A stretch of DNA of 64,000 nt from Phenylobacterium koreense (GTDB lineage: Bacteria > Pseudomonadota > Alphaproteobacteria > Caulobacterales > Caulobacteraceae), in the NCBI RefSeq assembly GCF_040545335.1, contig NZ_JBEPLU010000001.1:248001-312000 (forward strand). The letters run 5' to 3'. A model generated the notes under the pieces. It was given only the letters and a program-made list of their open reading frames with translations. It ran no database searches and was not told the DNA's origin. Positions within the stretch are counted from its first letter, which is position 1, and every line of letters begins with the position of its first letter. Made by a program: the position numbers and the translations under genes. Below are positions 37,773 through 46,425 of this stretch, one piece after another.

Positions 37773-38918
37773 CTACGCCGCCTTACCCAGGCTCAGCCCT
37801 TCGTAGCGGGCCAGGTGGTGATCGGTGGAGCCGAACGTGCTCTCGATCATGGTCGCGCGCTTGAAGTAGTGGCCGATGGCCAGTTCGTCGGTCATGCCCA
37901 TGCCGCCGTGAAGCTGGATGGCGTTCTGGCCGATGAACTTGGCGGCCTTGCCGATCTGGACCTTGGCTGCCGAAGCCCCCTTGGCGCGTTCCCTGGCCTC
38001 GTCGCCCAGCTTGATGTCGGCCATGTAGGTCATGGAGATCGACTGCTCGAGCTGGATGAACATGTCGACCATCCGGTGCTGCAGCACCTGGAACTGGCTG
38101 ATCGGCTGACCGAACTGCTTGCGCTGCTTGGTGTATTCCAGCGTGCCTTCGTGCAGCTTGCGGAACACGCCGCAGGCCTCGGCGCATAGCGCGACCGTGG
38201 CCTCGTCGATGACCCGCTCGACCAGCGGCAGCGCCGCGCCCTCGACGCCGACCAGGGCCTCAGGCCCCACCGAGACGTTCTCGAAGCTCACCTCCGAGGC
38301 GCGGAAGCCGTCGACCGTCGGATAGTCGCGGGTCGAAACGCCCTTGGCGTCCTTCGGAACGATGAACACCGAGACGCCCTCGGCCTCGCGCTGGCCGCCG
38401 CCGGTGCGGGCGGTGACGATCAGGTGGGTGGCGTAGGGCGCGCCGATCACCACCGCCTTGTGGCCGTTGATGACGTAGCCGGCGCCGTCCTTCTTGGCCG
38501 TGGTCTTCAGGTCCTGCCAGGTGTAGCGGGCCTGGGGTTCGGCATAGGCGAAGGCGAAGATCGTCTGGCCGCCGATGACGCCGCCGATCAGGTCGGCCGC
38601 GCCGGCGTGGCCCGAATGCTTCAGGAAGCCGCCGCCGATCACCACCGTGCCGAGATAGGGCTCGACCACCAGGGCTTTGCCCAGCTCTTCCATGATGACC
38701 ATGTTCTCGGTGGCCCCGCCGCCGAGGCCGCCGAGCTCCTCGGCGAACGGCGCGCCCAGGATGCCGAGTTCCTCGGCGAAGGCCTTCCAGACCTCCGGGC
38801 GCCAGCCCGGCTCGGCCTTCAGCGCCGCGCGGCGCTGATCGAAGCTGTAGTGGTCGGCCAGGTAGCTGGCGACCGTGTCACGCAGCAGCGACTGTTCTTC
38901 GGTGAAGCTGAAATCCAT
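37773..38918 (-). CDS. Acyl-CoA dehydrogenase (small-subunit type of a heteromeric pair)
   Basis: A 381-residue flavoprotein of the acyl-CoA dehydrogenase family, which introduces an alpha-beta double bond into acyl-CoAs. It has the N-terminal helical domain (FTEEQSLLRDTVASYLADHY), the middle beta-domain and KQRKQFGQPISQFQVLQHRM. The C-terminal HGGMGMTDELAIGHYFKRA is typical. The region that often carries the catalytic Glu (YEGT) reads STFGSTDHHLARYEG. Together with the neighbouring gene at 39005 it resembles the small subunit of pimeloyl-CoA dehydrogenase-type pairs (PimD-like). An 86-base gap separates the two, suggesting one operon. Confidence 0.93.
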   Translation of the reverse strand: MDFSFTEEQSLLRDTVASYLADHYSFDQRRAALKAEPGWRPEVWKAFAEELGILGAPFAEELGGLGGGATENMVIMEELGKALVVEPYLGTVVIGGGFLKHSGHAGAADLIGGVIGGQTIFAFAYAEPQARYTWQDLKTTAKKDGAGYVINGHKAVVIGAPYATHLIVTARTGGGQREAEGVSVFIVPKDAKGVSTRDYPTVDGFRASEVSFENVSVGPEALVGVEGAALPLVERVIDEATVALCAEACGVFRKLHEGTLEYTKQRKQFGQPISQFQVLQHRMVDMFIQLEQSISMTYMADIKLGDEARERAKGASAAKVQIGKAAKFIGQNAIQLHGGMGMTDELAIGHYFKRATMIESTFGSTDHHLARYEGLSLGKAA

Positions 38919-39004
38919 CTGATTTCCCCGTAAGGCGTCCCGCCCGAGCGCTCCGGCCCAGGCGGGAAATAGGCTTTGTTCTGCGACGTGAGGCGAAGCT
39001 GGGC

Positions 39005-40207
39005 TCAGAGGCCCAGCACGGCCTTGGCGATGATGTTGCGCTGGATCTCGTTCGAACCGCCGTAGATCGAGGTCTTGCGGCCGTTGAAATAGTCGCCGGC
39101 CAGCCCCTCGGCGTAGTCCGGGCCGATATTGGTGTTGTGGCCGATGTCGCGCAGATACGGCGCGCCGTAGTGGCCGACCGCTTCGAGAGCCAGCTCGTTC
39201 AGGCGCTGCTGGATCTCAGTGCCCTTGATCTTCAGGATCGAACTTTCCGGCCCCGGCCCCTTGCCGCTGGACTCGCCGGCCAGAGTGCGTAGTTCGGTGA
39301 ACTCCAGCGCCGTCAGGTCGATCTCCAGTTCGGCCACCTTGCGGCGGAAGAACGGGTCGTTCAGCAGCGGGCCGCCCATGTCCGACTGTTCGGTGCTGGC
39401 GATCTCGCGCACGCGCTCCAGGCCGCGCTTGGACCGGGCGACGCCGGCGATGCCGGACCGCTCGTGCGCCAGCAGCGCCTTGGCGCAGGTCCAGCCCTGG
39501 TTCTCATGGAAGATGCGGTTCTCGACCGGCACCTTCACATTGTCGAGGAAGACGTCGTTGACCTCGTGGCCGCCTTCCAGGGTGGTGATCCGGCGGACCT
39601 CGATGCCCGGGGTTTTCATGTCGATCAGCAGGAAGGAGATGCCGGCCTGCGGCTTGGCGTTCGGGTCGGTGCGGACCAGGAAGAAGCCCCAGTCGGCGTG
39701 TTGGCCGAGCGTGGTCCAGGTCTTCTGGCCGTTGACGATGTAGTATTCCTTGCCGTCGGCCTCGGTGACGCGCTCGGCCTTGGTCTTCAGGCTGGCCAGG
39801 TCCGAACCCGCGCCCGGCTCCGAATAGCCCTGGCACCACCAGACGAGGCCGTCGCGGATGCCCGGCAGGAACTTCTCCTTCTGCTCCTGGGTGCCGAAGG
39901 TGTAGATCACTGGCGCCAGCATGGAGACGCCGAACGGGAGGATGCCGATGGTGTCCGCGCGGGCCTGCTCCTCGGACCAGATGTACTTTTGGGTGGGCGT
40001 CCAGCCCGTGCCCCCGAACTCGGCTGGCCAGGACGGAACCGACCAGCCCTTCTTGGCCAGGATACGGTGCCAGGAGAGATAGTCCTCCTTGCCCAGGTCC
40101 TCGCCCCGCTGCTGCTTTTCGCGCAGCGCCTGGGGATAGTTCTCGGCGATGAAGGCGCGGGCCTCCTCGCGGAAAGCGATGTCTTCGGGCGAAAAATCGA
40201 GGTCCAT
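39005..40207 (-). CDS. Acyl-CoA dehydrogenase (large-subunit type of a heteromeric pair)
   Basis: A 400-residue acyl-CoA dehydrogenase with FAD-binding segments WWCQGYSEPGAGSDLASL and IVNGQKTWTTLGQHADW. The C-terminal IYGGSNEIQRNIIAKAVLGL differs from the common YEGTNEIQ, since Gly replaces the Glu that serves as catalytic base in many family members. A Glu in LLAHERSG may substitute. The pattern is that of PimC-like large subunits, which pair with a second homologue; the gene at 37773 is the obvious partner. Its substrate is unknown, with steroid side chain or dicarboxylic acyl-CoA among the options. Confidence 0.93.
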   Translation of the reverse strand: MDLDFSPEDIAFREEARAFIAENYPQALREKQQRGEDLGKEDYLSWHRILAKKGWSVPSWPAEFGGTGWTPTQKYIWSEEQARADTIGILPFGVSMLAPVIYTFGTQEQKEKFLPGIRDGLVWWCQGYSEPGAGSDLASLKTKAERVTEADGKEYYIVNGQKTWTTLGQHADWGFFLVRTDPNAKPQAGISFLLIDMKTPGIEVRRITTLEGGHEVNDVFLDNVKVPVENRIFHENQGWTCAKALLAHERSGIAGVARSKRGLERVREIASTEQSDMGGPLLNDPFFRRKVAELEIDLTALEFTELRTLAGESSGKGPGPESSILKIKGTEIQQRLNELALEAVGHYGAPYLRDIGHNTNIGPDYAEGLAGDYFNGRKTSIYGGSNEIQRNIIAKAVLGL

Positions 40208-40398
40208 GACGGCTCCCTGGCGCGAGCATTTACAGTGTAATTCGTTAGTCGCGGACCATAGGCGAGTGCGCCGCGGAAGGGAAGATGACGTTTACGTCAA
40301 CGTCATTTCAACTTCCCGCCAGTTCCCCTTGCCTGGCAAACGCCGCGGCCGTTGGCGCCGTTGCGCGGGGCGTCCGCCTCGTGCATCCCTAGGCCCCC

Positions 40399-41184
40399 AT
40401 GCCCCGCATCCTCACCTACAACGTCCATCGCTGTGTGGGCACGGACCGCAAGCTGGACGTCGGCCGGGTCGCTGACGTGATCGCCGCGCTCGAACCCGAT
40501 ATCGTCGCCCTGCAGGAACTCGACGTCGGCCGCGCGCGCACCGGGGGCGTCGACCAGGCCCACCAGATCGCCCGCCGCCTGAAGATGGCGTTCCACTTCC
40601 ACCCGGCCCTGCGGGTTGAGGAGGAGCTCTACGGCGACGCGGTGCTCACCACGCTTCCGGAGCGGATGATCCAGACGGGCCCCCTGCCCGGCCTGCCCAG
40701 CATCCCGCAGCTCGAGCCCCGCGGCGCGGTCTGGATCGCCATCGAGGTCGACGGACAGCCGGTCCAGGTGATCAACACCCACCTTGGCCTGGTGCCGCGG
40801 GAACAGCAGGTCCAGGCCTCCTGGATCGCCGGCCCGTCCTGGCTGGAGCATCCCATGCGCAAGGGGCCAACCATCCTCCTGGGCGACTTCAACGCCACAG
40901 GCGCCTCGGTGGTCTATCGCACCCTGGCGGCCAAGCTCGACGCCGCCCGCCGGCTCTCGCCCAAGCGCTCGCCGACCTCGACCTTTCCGTCGGCCCTGCC
41001 GGTGCTGCGCATCGACCACATCTTCGTCAGCCCGGAGATCAAGGTGCACAATGTCTTCGCGCCCTTCGACCCGACGACCCGCATCGCCTCCGACCACCTG
41101 CCGCTGGTGATGGACTTCAGTGTGGCCCAAACCGCGTCTGCAGAAGCGGAGTCTCATCGTAAAGCAGCTCCCGACGGCCGATGA
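40399..41184 (+). CDS. Endonuclease/exonuclease/phosphatase family protein
   Basis: A 261-residue metal-dependent phosphodiesterase-fold protein. Motifs in order are LTYNVHRCVG, IVALQELDVG (metal-binding Glu), VQVINTHLGLVPREQ, ILLGDFNATGAS and RIDHIFVS, ending with ASDHLPLVMDF. Relatives cut nucleic acids, inositol phosphates or sphingomyelin; the target is unknown. In many alphaproteobacteria this gene neighbours a phospholipase D-like gene; here the two converge and overlap at their 3' ends by 68 bases. Confidence 0.92.
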   Translation: MPRILTYNVHRCVGTDRKLDVGRVADVIAALEPDIVALQELDVGRARTGGVDQAHQIARRLKMAFHFHPALRVEEELYGDAVLTTLPERMIQTGPLPGLPSIPQLEPRGAVWIAIEVDGQPVQVINTHLGLVPREQQVQASWIAGPSWLEHPMRKGPTILLGDFNATGASVVYRTLAAKLDAARRLSPKRSPTSTFPSALPVLRIDHIFVSPEIKVHNVFAPFDPTTRIASDHLPLVMDFSVAQTASAEAESHRKAAPDGR

Positions 41185-42580
41185 GGTCCCAGGAGTCGGG
41201 CACGCCGAACGGGTCTCCGACGTGATAGGTGGCGATGATCTCGCCCAGGATCGTCTGCTTCATCGGCAGGATCGGCGCAAGGCGCCCTTCCCGGTTCAGG
41301 AAGTCGATGGCCGCGACCAGGCTGCCGCCGCGCTCGGCGCGGGCCTTGCCGATCGCATCGCCCGTCAACCCCATGAAGTGACCGATCAGCCGGTCGCGCA
41401 GCGCCTGGATCGCCAGCCGATCGCCGTCCCGGCCCGCCTGCACGGCGATCTCCGCCTCGGTGTCGAAGCCGCCTGAGCGGTTGTTGAGGTTGGCCGAGCC
41501 GACCCGCGCCAGGGTGTCGTCGATGACGGTGACCTTCGAGTGGACGATGATCTTCATGCCCGAGGGCGTGGTCGGATAGAACGCCCGGAACCGCCCGAAC
41601 ACGTCAGCCGACCGCAGCCGCCAGAGCATGTTGGAGCGCGCCCGATCCATGGTCATCTGGTCGAACCAGCTCGGGCTGCGGCCGGTGGAGATCAGCACCA
41701 CCTCCGGCCCGTCCGGCTCGGCCAGCCGCAGCGCCAGGGCCCGCGCGATCAGCGGCGAGGTGAAGTACTGGTTCTCCAGATAGATCACCGACTTGGCCGA
41801 AAGGATCGATTCCACCGTCAGGCGGCGGATCTCGGCCACCTCCTCCCGCTGGTCCCAGCCAGGTTCGGTGCGCTGGATGGAGACCTCCACGTCCTTCAGA
41901 TGGGCCGGAACGTGGACGGGCCATGGATCCTCGGGCGAGGGCTCCGGCTCGGGAATCGCCTCGCCGGTGGCCCGCCGCCAGCGTTCGCGCGCAAGGTCGC
42001 CCATGGAGGCGGCGGCCGCCCCGTCCACCATGACCATCACCTCGTGCCGCGGCGGGTGATAGTGCTGGTCGGGCATGATCCGGCGCGGATCGTTCTCCAG
42101 ATGGCCGGGGGTGTCCCAGCGGTCGATGCTGATGTCGCCGCCGCCGCAGAAGGCCAGCTTGTCGTCGATCACCAGCACCTTCTGGTGGTGGCAGGCGCCG
42201 AAGGGAACGTGGTCGTCCAGCCAGAACTTCACCCCCGTCCCCCGGAACCAGTGGCGGGCCTTGTGGGGAAAGAACTGCTGGCTGGCGGCGATCGGCAGGG
42301 CCGACTTCCAGATCAGCAGCCGGATATCCAGGTCGGGCCGCGCACGCGCCAGCGCCACCAGGATGCGCCCGACCTCGTCTGGATCGGCAGGGCCATCGAA
42401 GCCGTCCGGGAACAGCCGCGCCCGCGGATCAAAGCCCCAGCCCAACAGCAGCACCGAGCGCCGCGCCTTGCGCAGCGCCTCGAAGACGGCGGTGAAATAG
42501 ACTTCGGTGTCGACCAGAAACGCGGCCCGGTCCGCCCTCACCTTGCGCCAGCACGTCTCGCCGGGCCTCAAGAGATCCAT
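41117..42580 (-). CDS. Phospholipase D-like / cardiolipin synthase family protein
   Basis: A 487-residue protein with two HKD phosphodiesterase motifs. The first is in CHHQKVLVIDDKLAFCGGGD and the second in VHSKVTVIDDTLARVGSANL. They form one active site that works on phospholipids (PLD, or cardiolipin synthase). There are no N-terminal membrane helices like those of ClsA. I prefer ATG 42580 (MDLLRPGE) to a TTG eight codons upstream. Its 3' end overlaps the convergent phosphodiesterase-fold gene, and the two families often occur together, suggesting a shared membrane-lipid role. Confidence 0.92.
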   Translation of the reverse strand: MDLLRPGETCWRKVRADRAAFLVDTEVYFTAVFEALRKARRSVLLLGWGFDPRARLFPDGFDGPADPDEVGRILVALARARPDLDIRLLIWKSALPIAASQQFFPHKARHWFRGTGVKFWLDDHVPFGACHHQKVLVIDDKLAFCGGGDISIDRWDTPGHLENDPRRIMPDQHYHPPRHEVMVMVDGAAAASMGDLARERWRRATGEAIPEPEPSPEDPWPVHVPAHLKDVEVSIQRTEPGWDQREEVAEIRRLTVESILSAKSVIYLENQYFTSPLIARALALRLAEPDGPEVVLISTGRSPSWFDQMTMDRARSNMLWRLRSADVFGRFRAFYPTTPSGMKIIVHSKVTVIDDTLARVGSANLNNRSGGFDTEAEIAVQAGRDGDRLAIQALRDRLIGHFMGLTGDAIGKARAERGGSLVAAIDFLNREGRLAPILPMKQTILGEIIATYHVGDPFGVPDSWDLIGRRELLYDETPLLQTRFGPH

Positions 42581-42728
42581 CCGCCGACCAAAGCCCCGCT
42601 GCAACTAACCATCAAAAGCCTACGGCCAAGGCGGGTTCCGTACGAGCGCCAAGGTTGCACAAATAAAAAGAAGCGCCCGGGTGGGGACCAGGCGCCTCAG
42701 GTGGACTGTGGTGGGAACAGGCGGATTG

Positions 42729-43064
42729 CTAGCCGCCGCGGGCGGCGGTCGCGCTATAGGCTTGGCAGGGACCAGTAAGTTCGGCAGCGAGACGCTCGCG
42801 GCGGTCGGCGCTCACCGACTTGCCATCGCGCTTGCCCTTCTCGTACTCGACCTTGCCGCGCTCCAGGGCGAAGGGGCTGCGCGCGCGGCGCTCGCCCTTG
42901 ATGAAGGCGTCCATGGAGGCCGTGTCGACACTGGCTACTCCGGAGTCGGCCAGGCCCTTGCAGCGGTTGGCCTTCAGGAATTCGGCGTCGCTGACCGCGG
43001 CGCTCGCAGCGCCGGCGGCCGAGGCCAAGCCCGCAGCAACGATAGCGATAGCAATGATTTTCAT
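42729..43064 (-). CDS. Hypothetical exported protein
   Basis: A 111-residue protein with a Sec signal peptide (MKIIAIAIVAAGLASAAGAASA). The mature part is about 90 residues with two cysteines (ANRCKGL and TGPCQAY) that could form one disulfide, and is rich in Lys and Arg (FIKGERRARSPFALERGKVE). GAGGGAG precedes the ATG at good distance. I do not recognise the family. It is followed by an AT-rich region before a plus-strand operon. Confidence 0.75.
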   Translation of the reverse strand: MKIIAIAIVAAGLASAAGAASAAVSDAEFLKANRCKGLADSGVASVDTASMDAFIKGERRARSPFALERGKVEYEKGKRDGKSVSADRRERLAAELTGPCQAYSATAARGG

Positions 43065-43236
43065 CGGTCACTCCCTCGATCTGACCCAACGAAACCTGCT
43101 CGCTAACGCCGCACTACTCAAATGAATTTCCATCCACGTTCAACTTTCACCGTTACACATAAGTAATAATCGAACGGCGTTACTGCTAACCATAAATTTC
43201 TTGTAATGCACTCGCCGTCGAGGCCAACCTTCACCT

Positions 43237-43659
43237 ATGTCCTACTCGCTCCAGCTCGACATTCCCGGCGCCAACGCCGTCCTGCGCCGGGCCTTTCCCG
43301 GCCGGGACCAGGCCTATTTCCCGTCCGTCACCCTGGTGGAGCCGGGGCGTGTCCATGTGGTCCTGCCCTATCACGAGAGCACCCTGCGCCCAGGCCAGTT
43401 GATCTCCGGCCCCACCCTGATGGGCCATGCCGACACCGCAGCCTATGTGCTGATCCTGGCCCACATCGGCGATCAGTTGATGGCGGTGACCAGTTCGCTG
43501 GTGATGAACTTCCTGCGCGGCGCCCGGCCCGGCGAACTGCATGCGCAGGCCGAGTTCCTCCGCCTGGGACGGCGGAACGCGGTCTGCGACGTCAAGCTCT
43601 GGACCGAAAGCCCGGACCGTCTGGCCGCGCAGGCGACTGTGACCTACGCTATCCCCTGA
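43237..43659 (+). CDS. Hotdog-fold thioesterase-like protein (PaaI/DUF4442)
   Basis: A 140-residue protein with a hotdog-type pattern: TLVEPGRVHVVLPYHE, a central helix (ISGPTLMGHADTAAYVLILA) and SSLVMNFLRGARPGELHAQA, followed by RLGRRNAVCDVKLW. These features fit acyl-CoA thioesterases. The catalytic residue pattern differs from PaaI at 15250, with GHADTA at the helix. It is followed one base later by the DUF1289 gene, so the two are cotranscribed. The thioesterase substrate is unknown. Confidence 0.8.
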   Translation: MSYSLQLDIPGANAVLRRAFPGRDQAYFPSVTLVEPGRVHVVLPYHESTLRPGQLISGPTLMGHADTAAYVLILAHIGDQLMAVTSSLVMNFLRGARPGELHAQAEFLRLGRRNAVCDVKLWTESPDRLAAQATVTYAIP

Positions 43660-43660
43660 C

Positions 43661-43879
43661 ATGACCGACAGTCCCGCCCGTCCGCCCGCCCCCATCAAGA
43701 CCCCCTGCGTCAAGGTTTGCGTCGTGGATGGGGAGAGCGGCCTCTGCCTCGGCTGCTACCGGCGTCTTAACGAAGTGGCCGGCTGGGCGCGGCTGAGCGA
43801 GGCCGAACGGGAAGCCATCATGGCCGAACTGCCAGCCCGCCGCGGCCTGATACGGCCTGAAAAGCTTGCGATGTTCTAA
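43661..43879 (+). CDS. DUF1289 domain-containing protein
   Basis: A 72-residue protein with the conserved DUF1289 cysteine pattern (TPCVKVCVVDGESGLCLGCY), followed by RRLNEVAGWARLSEAER. The four cysteines suggest a metal or Fe-S binding site, but the role is unknown. It starts one base after the thioesterase stop. Its own stop lies inside a 9-bp inverted repeat (43878-43906). Confidence 0.92.
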   Translation: MTDSPARPPAPIKTPCVKVCVVDGESGLCLGCYRRLNEVAGWARLSEAEREAIMAELPARRGLIRPEKLAMF

Positions 43880-43906
43880 GCTTAACCGTTTGTTGTAGTT
43901 AAGCTT
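43878..43906. repeat. Perfect 9-bp inverted repeat downstream of DUF1289
   Basis: AAGCTTAAC and GTTAAGCTT are exact complements, separated by an 11-base spacer. The left arm overlaps the DUF1289 stop codon. The AT-rich stem and lack of a T tract make it a weak terminator; it could instead be a dimeric operator upstream of the aspartic protease gene. TTAA-rich sequence continues to 43918. Confidence 0.55.
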
Positions 43907-44000
43907 CTTAATCTTAAACGTTCACTATACGACAACTAGGCTGGGTGCAGATTGCCCCCGCCGAAGCGAGCCTCTTCGGCCGAGGTGGTCGAGGTTTTCT

Positions 44001-44492
44001 ATGCTCAAGCTGGCGGTCATGGCCCTGATGGGTTCGATCACCGTCGTCGGCGCGGCGGAGGCGGTCAACGCCTCCCGACCCCACACGCCTGAGCTGCGCG
44101 CCGAAGTCGCCATGACCCCGGAAGGCCAGGGTGCCTCCGTCGCCAAGGGCCAAGACGGCCATTACTGGGCCGAGGCCGAGGTCAACGGGGCCCGCGTCCG
44201 CTTCCTCGTCGACACCGGGGCCAGCACGGTCGCCCTCACCCTGGCCGACGCCCGGCGCCTGGGTCTCGAAACTGACAAGCTCGACTACAGTCAGAGCGTC
44301 GTCACCGCCTCCGGCCAGGCCCGCGCCGCCGCCGTGACGCTCGGCGAAATCTCCGTCGCCGGCGCGCGCATGACCAATGTGGAAGCCCTGGTCATCGAGA
44401 ACGGGCTCGAGAGCTCGCTGCTCGGAATGAGCTACCTAGGCCGCCTCGCCAGCTTCGAAGCGACCCGCACCGCGCTCATCCTTCGCCCGTAG
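44001..44492 (+). CDS. Retropepsin-like aspartic protease (TIGR02281 type)
   Basis: A 163-residue exported or membrane-anchored clan AA protease. The N-terminus is hydrophobic (MLKLAVMALMGSITVVGAAEAV). The active-site aspartate lies in FLVDTGASTVALTLADARRLGL, and YSQSVVTASGQARAAAVTL and LGMSYLGRLASFEATRTAL match the single-domain retropepsin-like fold, which acts as a homodimer. The biological substrate is unknown. GAGG lies before the ATG. Its 3' end overlaps dusA by 57 bases in convergent orientation. Confidence 0.9.
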   Translation: MLKLAVMALMGSITVVGAAEAVNASRPHTPELRAEVAMTPEGQGASVAKGQDGHYWAEAEVNGARVRFLVDTGASTVALTLADARRLGLETDKLDYSQSVVTASGQARAAAVTLGEISVAGARMTNVEALVIENGLESSLLGMSYLGRLASFEATRTALILRP

Positions 44493-45470
44493 GACCTGAG
44501 CCAGGGCCGCGTCGATCACCTCGATCCCCGCCCCGCTCTTCACGCCCTCGACCGTCAGCACCCGACGCCAGGCCCGCGCCCCGGGCAGCCCGTGGAACAG
44601 CCCCAGCATGTGCCGGGTCATGGCCGCCAGGTGCGTTCCCTTGGCCAGTTCGCCCAGCACGTAGGGCCGGTAGAGCTCCACCGCCTGGAAGGCGTCCACG
44701 TCCACGCCCTCGCCTGCCCCAAACACCCGGCGGTCGACCTCTCCCAGGATCGCCGGGGTGTGATAGGCCGCGCGGCCCAGCATCACGCCATCCACGGTCT
44801 GGAGCTGCTCCATCGCCTCGTCCAGCGATCCGATCCCGCCGTTGATCGCGATGGTCAGGTCCGGCCGCTCGCGCTTCAGGCGATGCACCAGCGCGTAGTC
44901 CAGCGGCGGCACGTCACGGTTTTCCTTCGGCGACAGCCCCTGCAGCCAGGCCTTGCGCGCATGGACGACGAAGCTCGTGACCCCCGCCTGGGCGCAGAGC
45001 TCCACCAGCCGGAACAGGCTCTCCTCCGGGTCCTGGTCGTCCACGCCGATACGGCACTTCACCGTCACCGGGACCTTCACCGCCGCGCCCATCGCAGCCA
45101 TGCACTCGGCCACCAGCTCCGGCTCGCGCATCAGGCAGGCCCCGAACCGCCCGCTCTGCACCCGGTCCGACGGGCAGCCGACGTTCAGGTTGATCTCGTC
45201 GTAACCCTCGGCCTCACCGATCCGCGCCGCCGCCGCCAGCTCGGCCGGCTCCGACCCGCCAAGCTGCAGCGCCACCGGATGCTCGGCCGGACTGAAGCCC
45301 AGCAGCCGCTCGCGATCCCCATGCAGCACCGCGCCCGTCGTCACCATCTCAGTGTAGAGCAGCGCGCGCGAGGACAGGGTCCGATGCAGCATCCGGCAAT
45401 GCCGATCGGTCCAGTCCATCATCGGGGCGACGGACAGCCTATGGGATTGGAAATACGCCGCTTTCGACAT
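44436..45470 (-). CDS. dusA: tRNA dihydrouridine synthase DusA
   Basis: DusA reduces uridines in the tRNA D-loop (positions 20 and 20a) using FMN and NADPH. The signature segments are VAPMMDWTDRHCRMLHRTL, LYTEMVTTGAVLHGDRERLL, LNVGCPSDRVQSGRFGACLM (catalytic Cys), FVVHARKAWLQGLSPKENR and INGGIGSLDEAMEQLQ. At 344 residues it is the normal DusA length, so it is distinguished from DusB/C. It overlaps the aspartic protease gene at its 3' end. Confidence 0.96.
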   Translation of the reverse strand: MSKAAYFQSHRLSVAPMMDWTDRHCRMLHRTLSSRALLYTEMVTTGAVLHGDRERLLGFSPAEHPVALQLGGSEPAELAAAARIGEAEGYDEINLNVGCPSDRVQSGRFGACLMREPELVAECMAAMGAAVKVPVTVKCRIGVDDQDPEESLFRLVELCAQAGVTSFVVHARKAWLQGLSPKENRDVPPLDYALVHRLKRERPDLTIAINGGIGSLDEAMEQLQTVDGVMLGRAAYHTPAILGEVDRRVFGAGEGVDVDAFQAVELYRPYVLGELAKGTHLAAMTRHMLGLFHGLPGARAWRRVLTVEGVKSGAGIEVIDAALAQVLRAKDERGAGRFEAGEAA

Positions 45471-45549
45471 GAGGCTCAGCAGATTGATCGGGTGGCGGTT
45501 CTACGCGATTTCCCCGAGAAATTCGCCCCCTTTCGCCGCGCCCGAAGAT

Positions 45550-45590
45550 CCTCCCCCATTGGCGGGGGTGGATCGCCGAAGACGAGACGC
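45550..45590. repeat. Intergenic G/C palindromic repeat element
   Basis: CCTCCCCC and GGGGG arms around ATTGGC are followed by GGTGGATCGCCGAAG. This matches the downstream flank of the element at 22508. It lies between two minus-strand genes, upstream of dusA. Confidence 0.5.
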
Positions 45591-45609
45591 AAGGCGGTCT
45601 CCGGCCGCC

Positions 45610-45993
45610 CTAGCGCCGCTTGCCGCCCAGCATCTTCCCGGCCACCAGCAGCGCCGCCAGGCCGGCCGCGCCGACCCCCAGGGCCAGGCCTACCTGCCGC
45701 CCACGTCCCGGCGCGACGGTGATCCGGTGGAACAATTCCCCGTCCACCGCCCACCAGGCGCCCGAGGCCTTGTCGAAGCCGTGCCGCTTGAACCGGATGG
45801 CCGCCTCGCGGGCCAGGTCCGCCGCCTCGCCTGCGCTGCGGCCGGTGGCGACGAAACCGGTGTCGGGCCGCACGCGTTTGGGATCATCTGCCAGGAGCCA
45901 GCTCTCGCGCAGAACGTTGAAAACGCGGCCAAGTGGCGCATGTGAGGAGATCGTGGGGCGACGACGCAGAAACCGCTGGATAGACTCTGCCAT
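45610..45993 (-). CDS. Hypothetical protein with C-terminal membrane anchor
   Basis: A 127-residue protein that I do not recognise. A basic N-terminal segment (MAESIQRFLRRRPTI) precedes a soluble domain with DLAREAAIRFKRHGFDKASG. The C-terminal end has one transmembrane segment (LALGVGAAGLAALLVAGKML) and a positively charged tail (GGKRR). The topology suggests a tail-anchored inner-membrane protein with most of its mass in the cytoplasm. Confidence 0.72.
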   Translation of the reverse strand: MAESIQRFLRRRPTISSHAPLGRVFNVLRESWLLADDPKRVRPDTGFVATGRSAGEAADLAREAAIRFKRHGFDKASGAWWAVDGELFHRITVAPGRGRQVGLALGVGAAGLAALLVAGKMLGGKRR

Positions 45994-46081
45994 ACGCCAA
46001 TGGACTCCGTACGCGTTCCGGCCATAACCGGATGGGGCGATTCCAAGCTTGGCGCCTCTGCGAGCACCGTGGACCTAAAGT

Positions 46082-46396
46082 ATGCGTGAATTTGTCGATC
46101 TCACGGGCGCGTCAGGCGCCGCCTATCGTTTCCGGGCCTGGCCCACCACCGGCCACCACATCCCGACCGCCGGCAACTTCGCCGTGCTGGTCTTCGAGAA
46201 CGATCGTCCCGAGATCGTCGCCCTGGGAGTCAGCAGCGACTTGTCGCGCGCCAAGGCGGCGGCGCAGGAGACCCTGACCCAGACCTCCGGCTATCTGTTC
46301 ACGCGCCTGAACGTCTCGCGCGCCTCCCGCCATGCCGAGCATGACGACCTGCTCGCCAGCCAGCCCAAGGCGGCCACCTTCAATCAGGAAATCTGA
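46082..46396 (+). CDS. Hypothetical protein, paralogue of the 46426-46755 product
   Basis: A 104-residue soluble protein of unknown function. It shares an end-to-end pattern with the convergent gene at 46426: FVDLTGASGAAYRFRAW here against LLDIEGASGALYRFRLH, then TAGNFAVLV against TAGNYLIVR, and FTRLNVSRASRHAEHDDLLA against YLRLNVARAHRVGEHEDIVA. The conserved LNVxRAxRxxEHxD segment looks like the functional core. No signal peptide or membrane segment is visible. The two genes converge, ending 29 bases apart. Confidence 0.78.
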   Translation: MREFVDLTGASGAAYRFRAWPTTGHHIPTAGNFAVLVFENDRPEIVALGVSSDLSRAKAAAQETLTQTSGYLFTRLNVSRASRHAEHDDLLASQPKAATFNQEI

Positions 46397-46425
46397 ACCT
46401 AGCGGCGGGGCGGCCCCGCCGTGCT

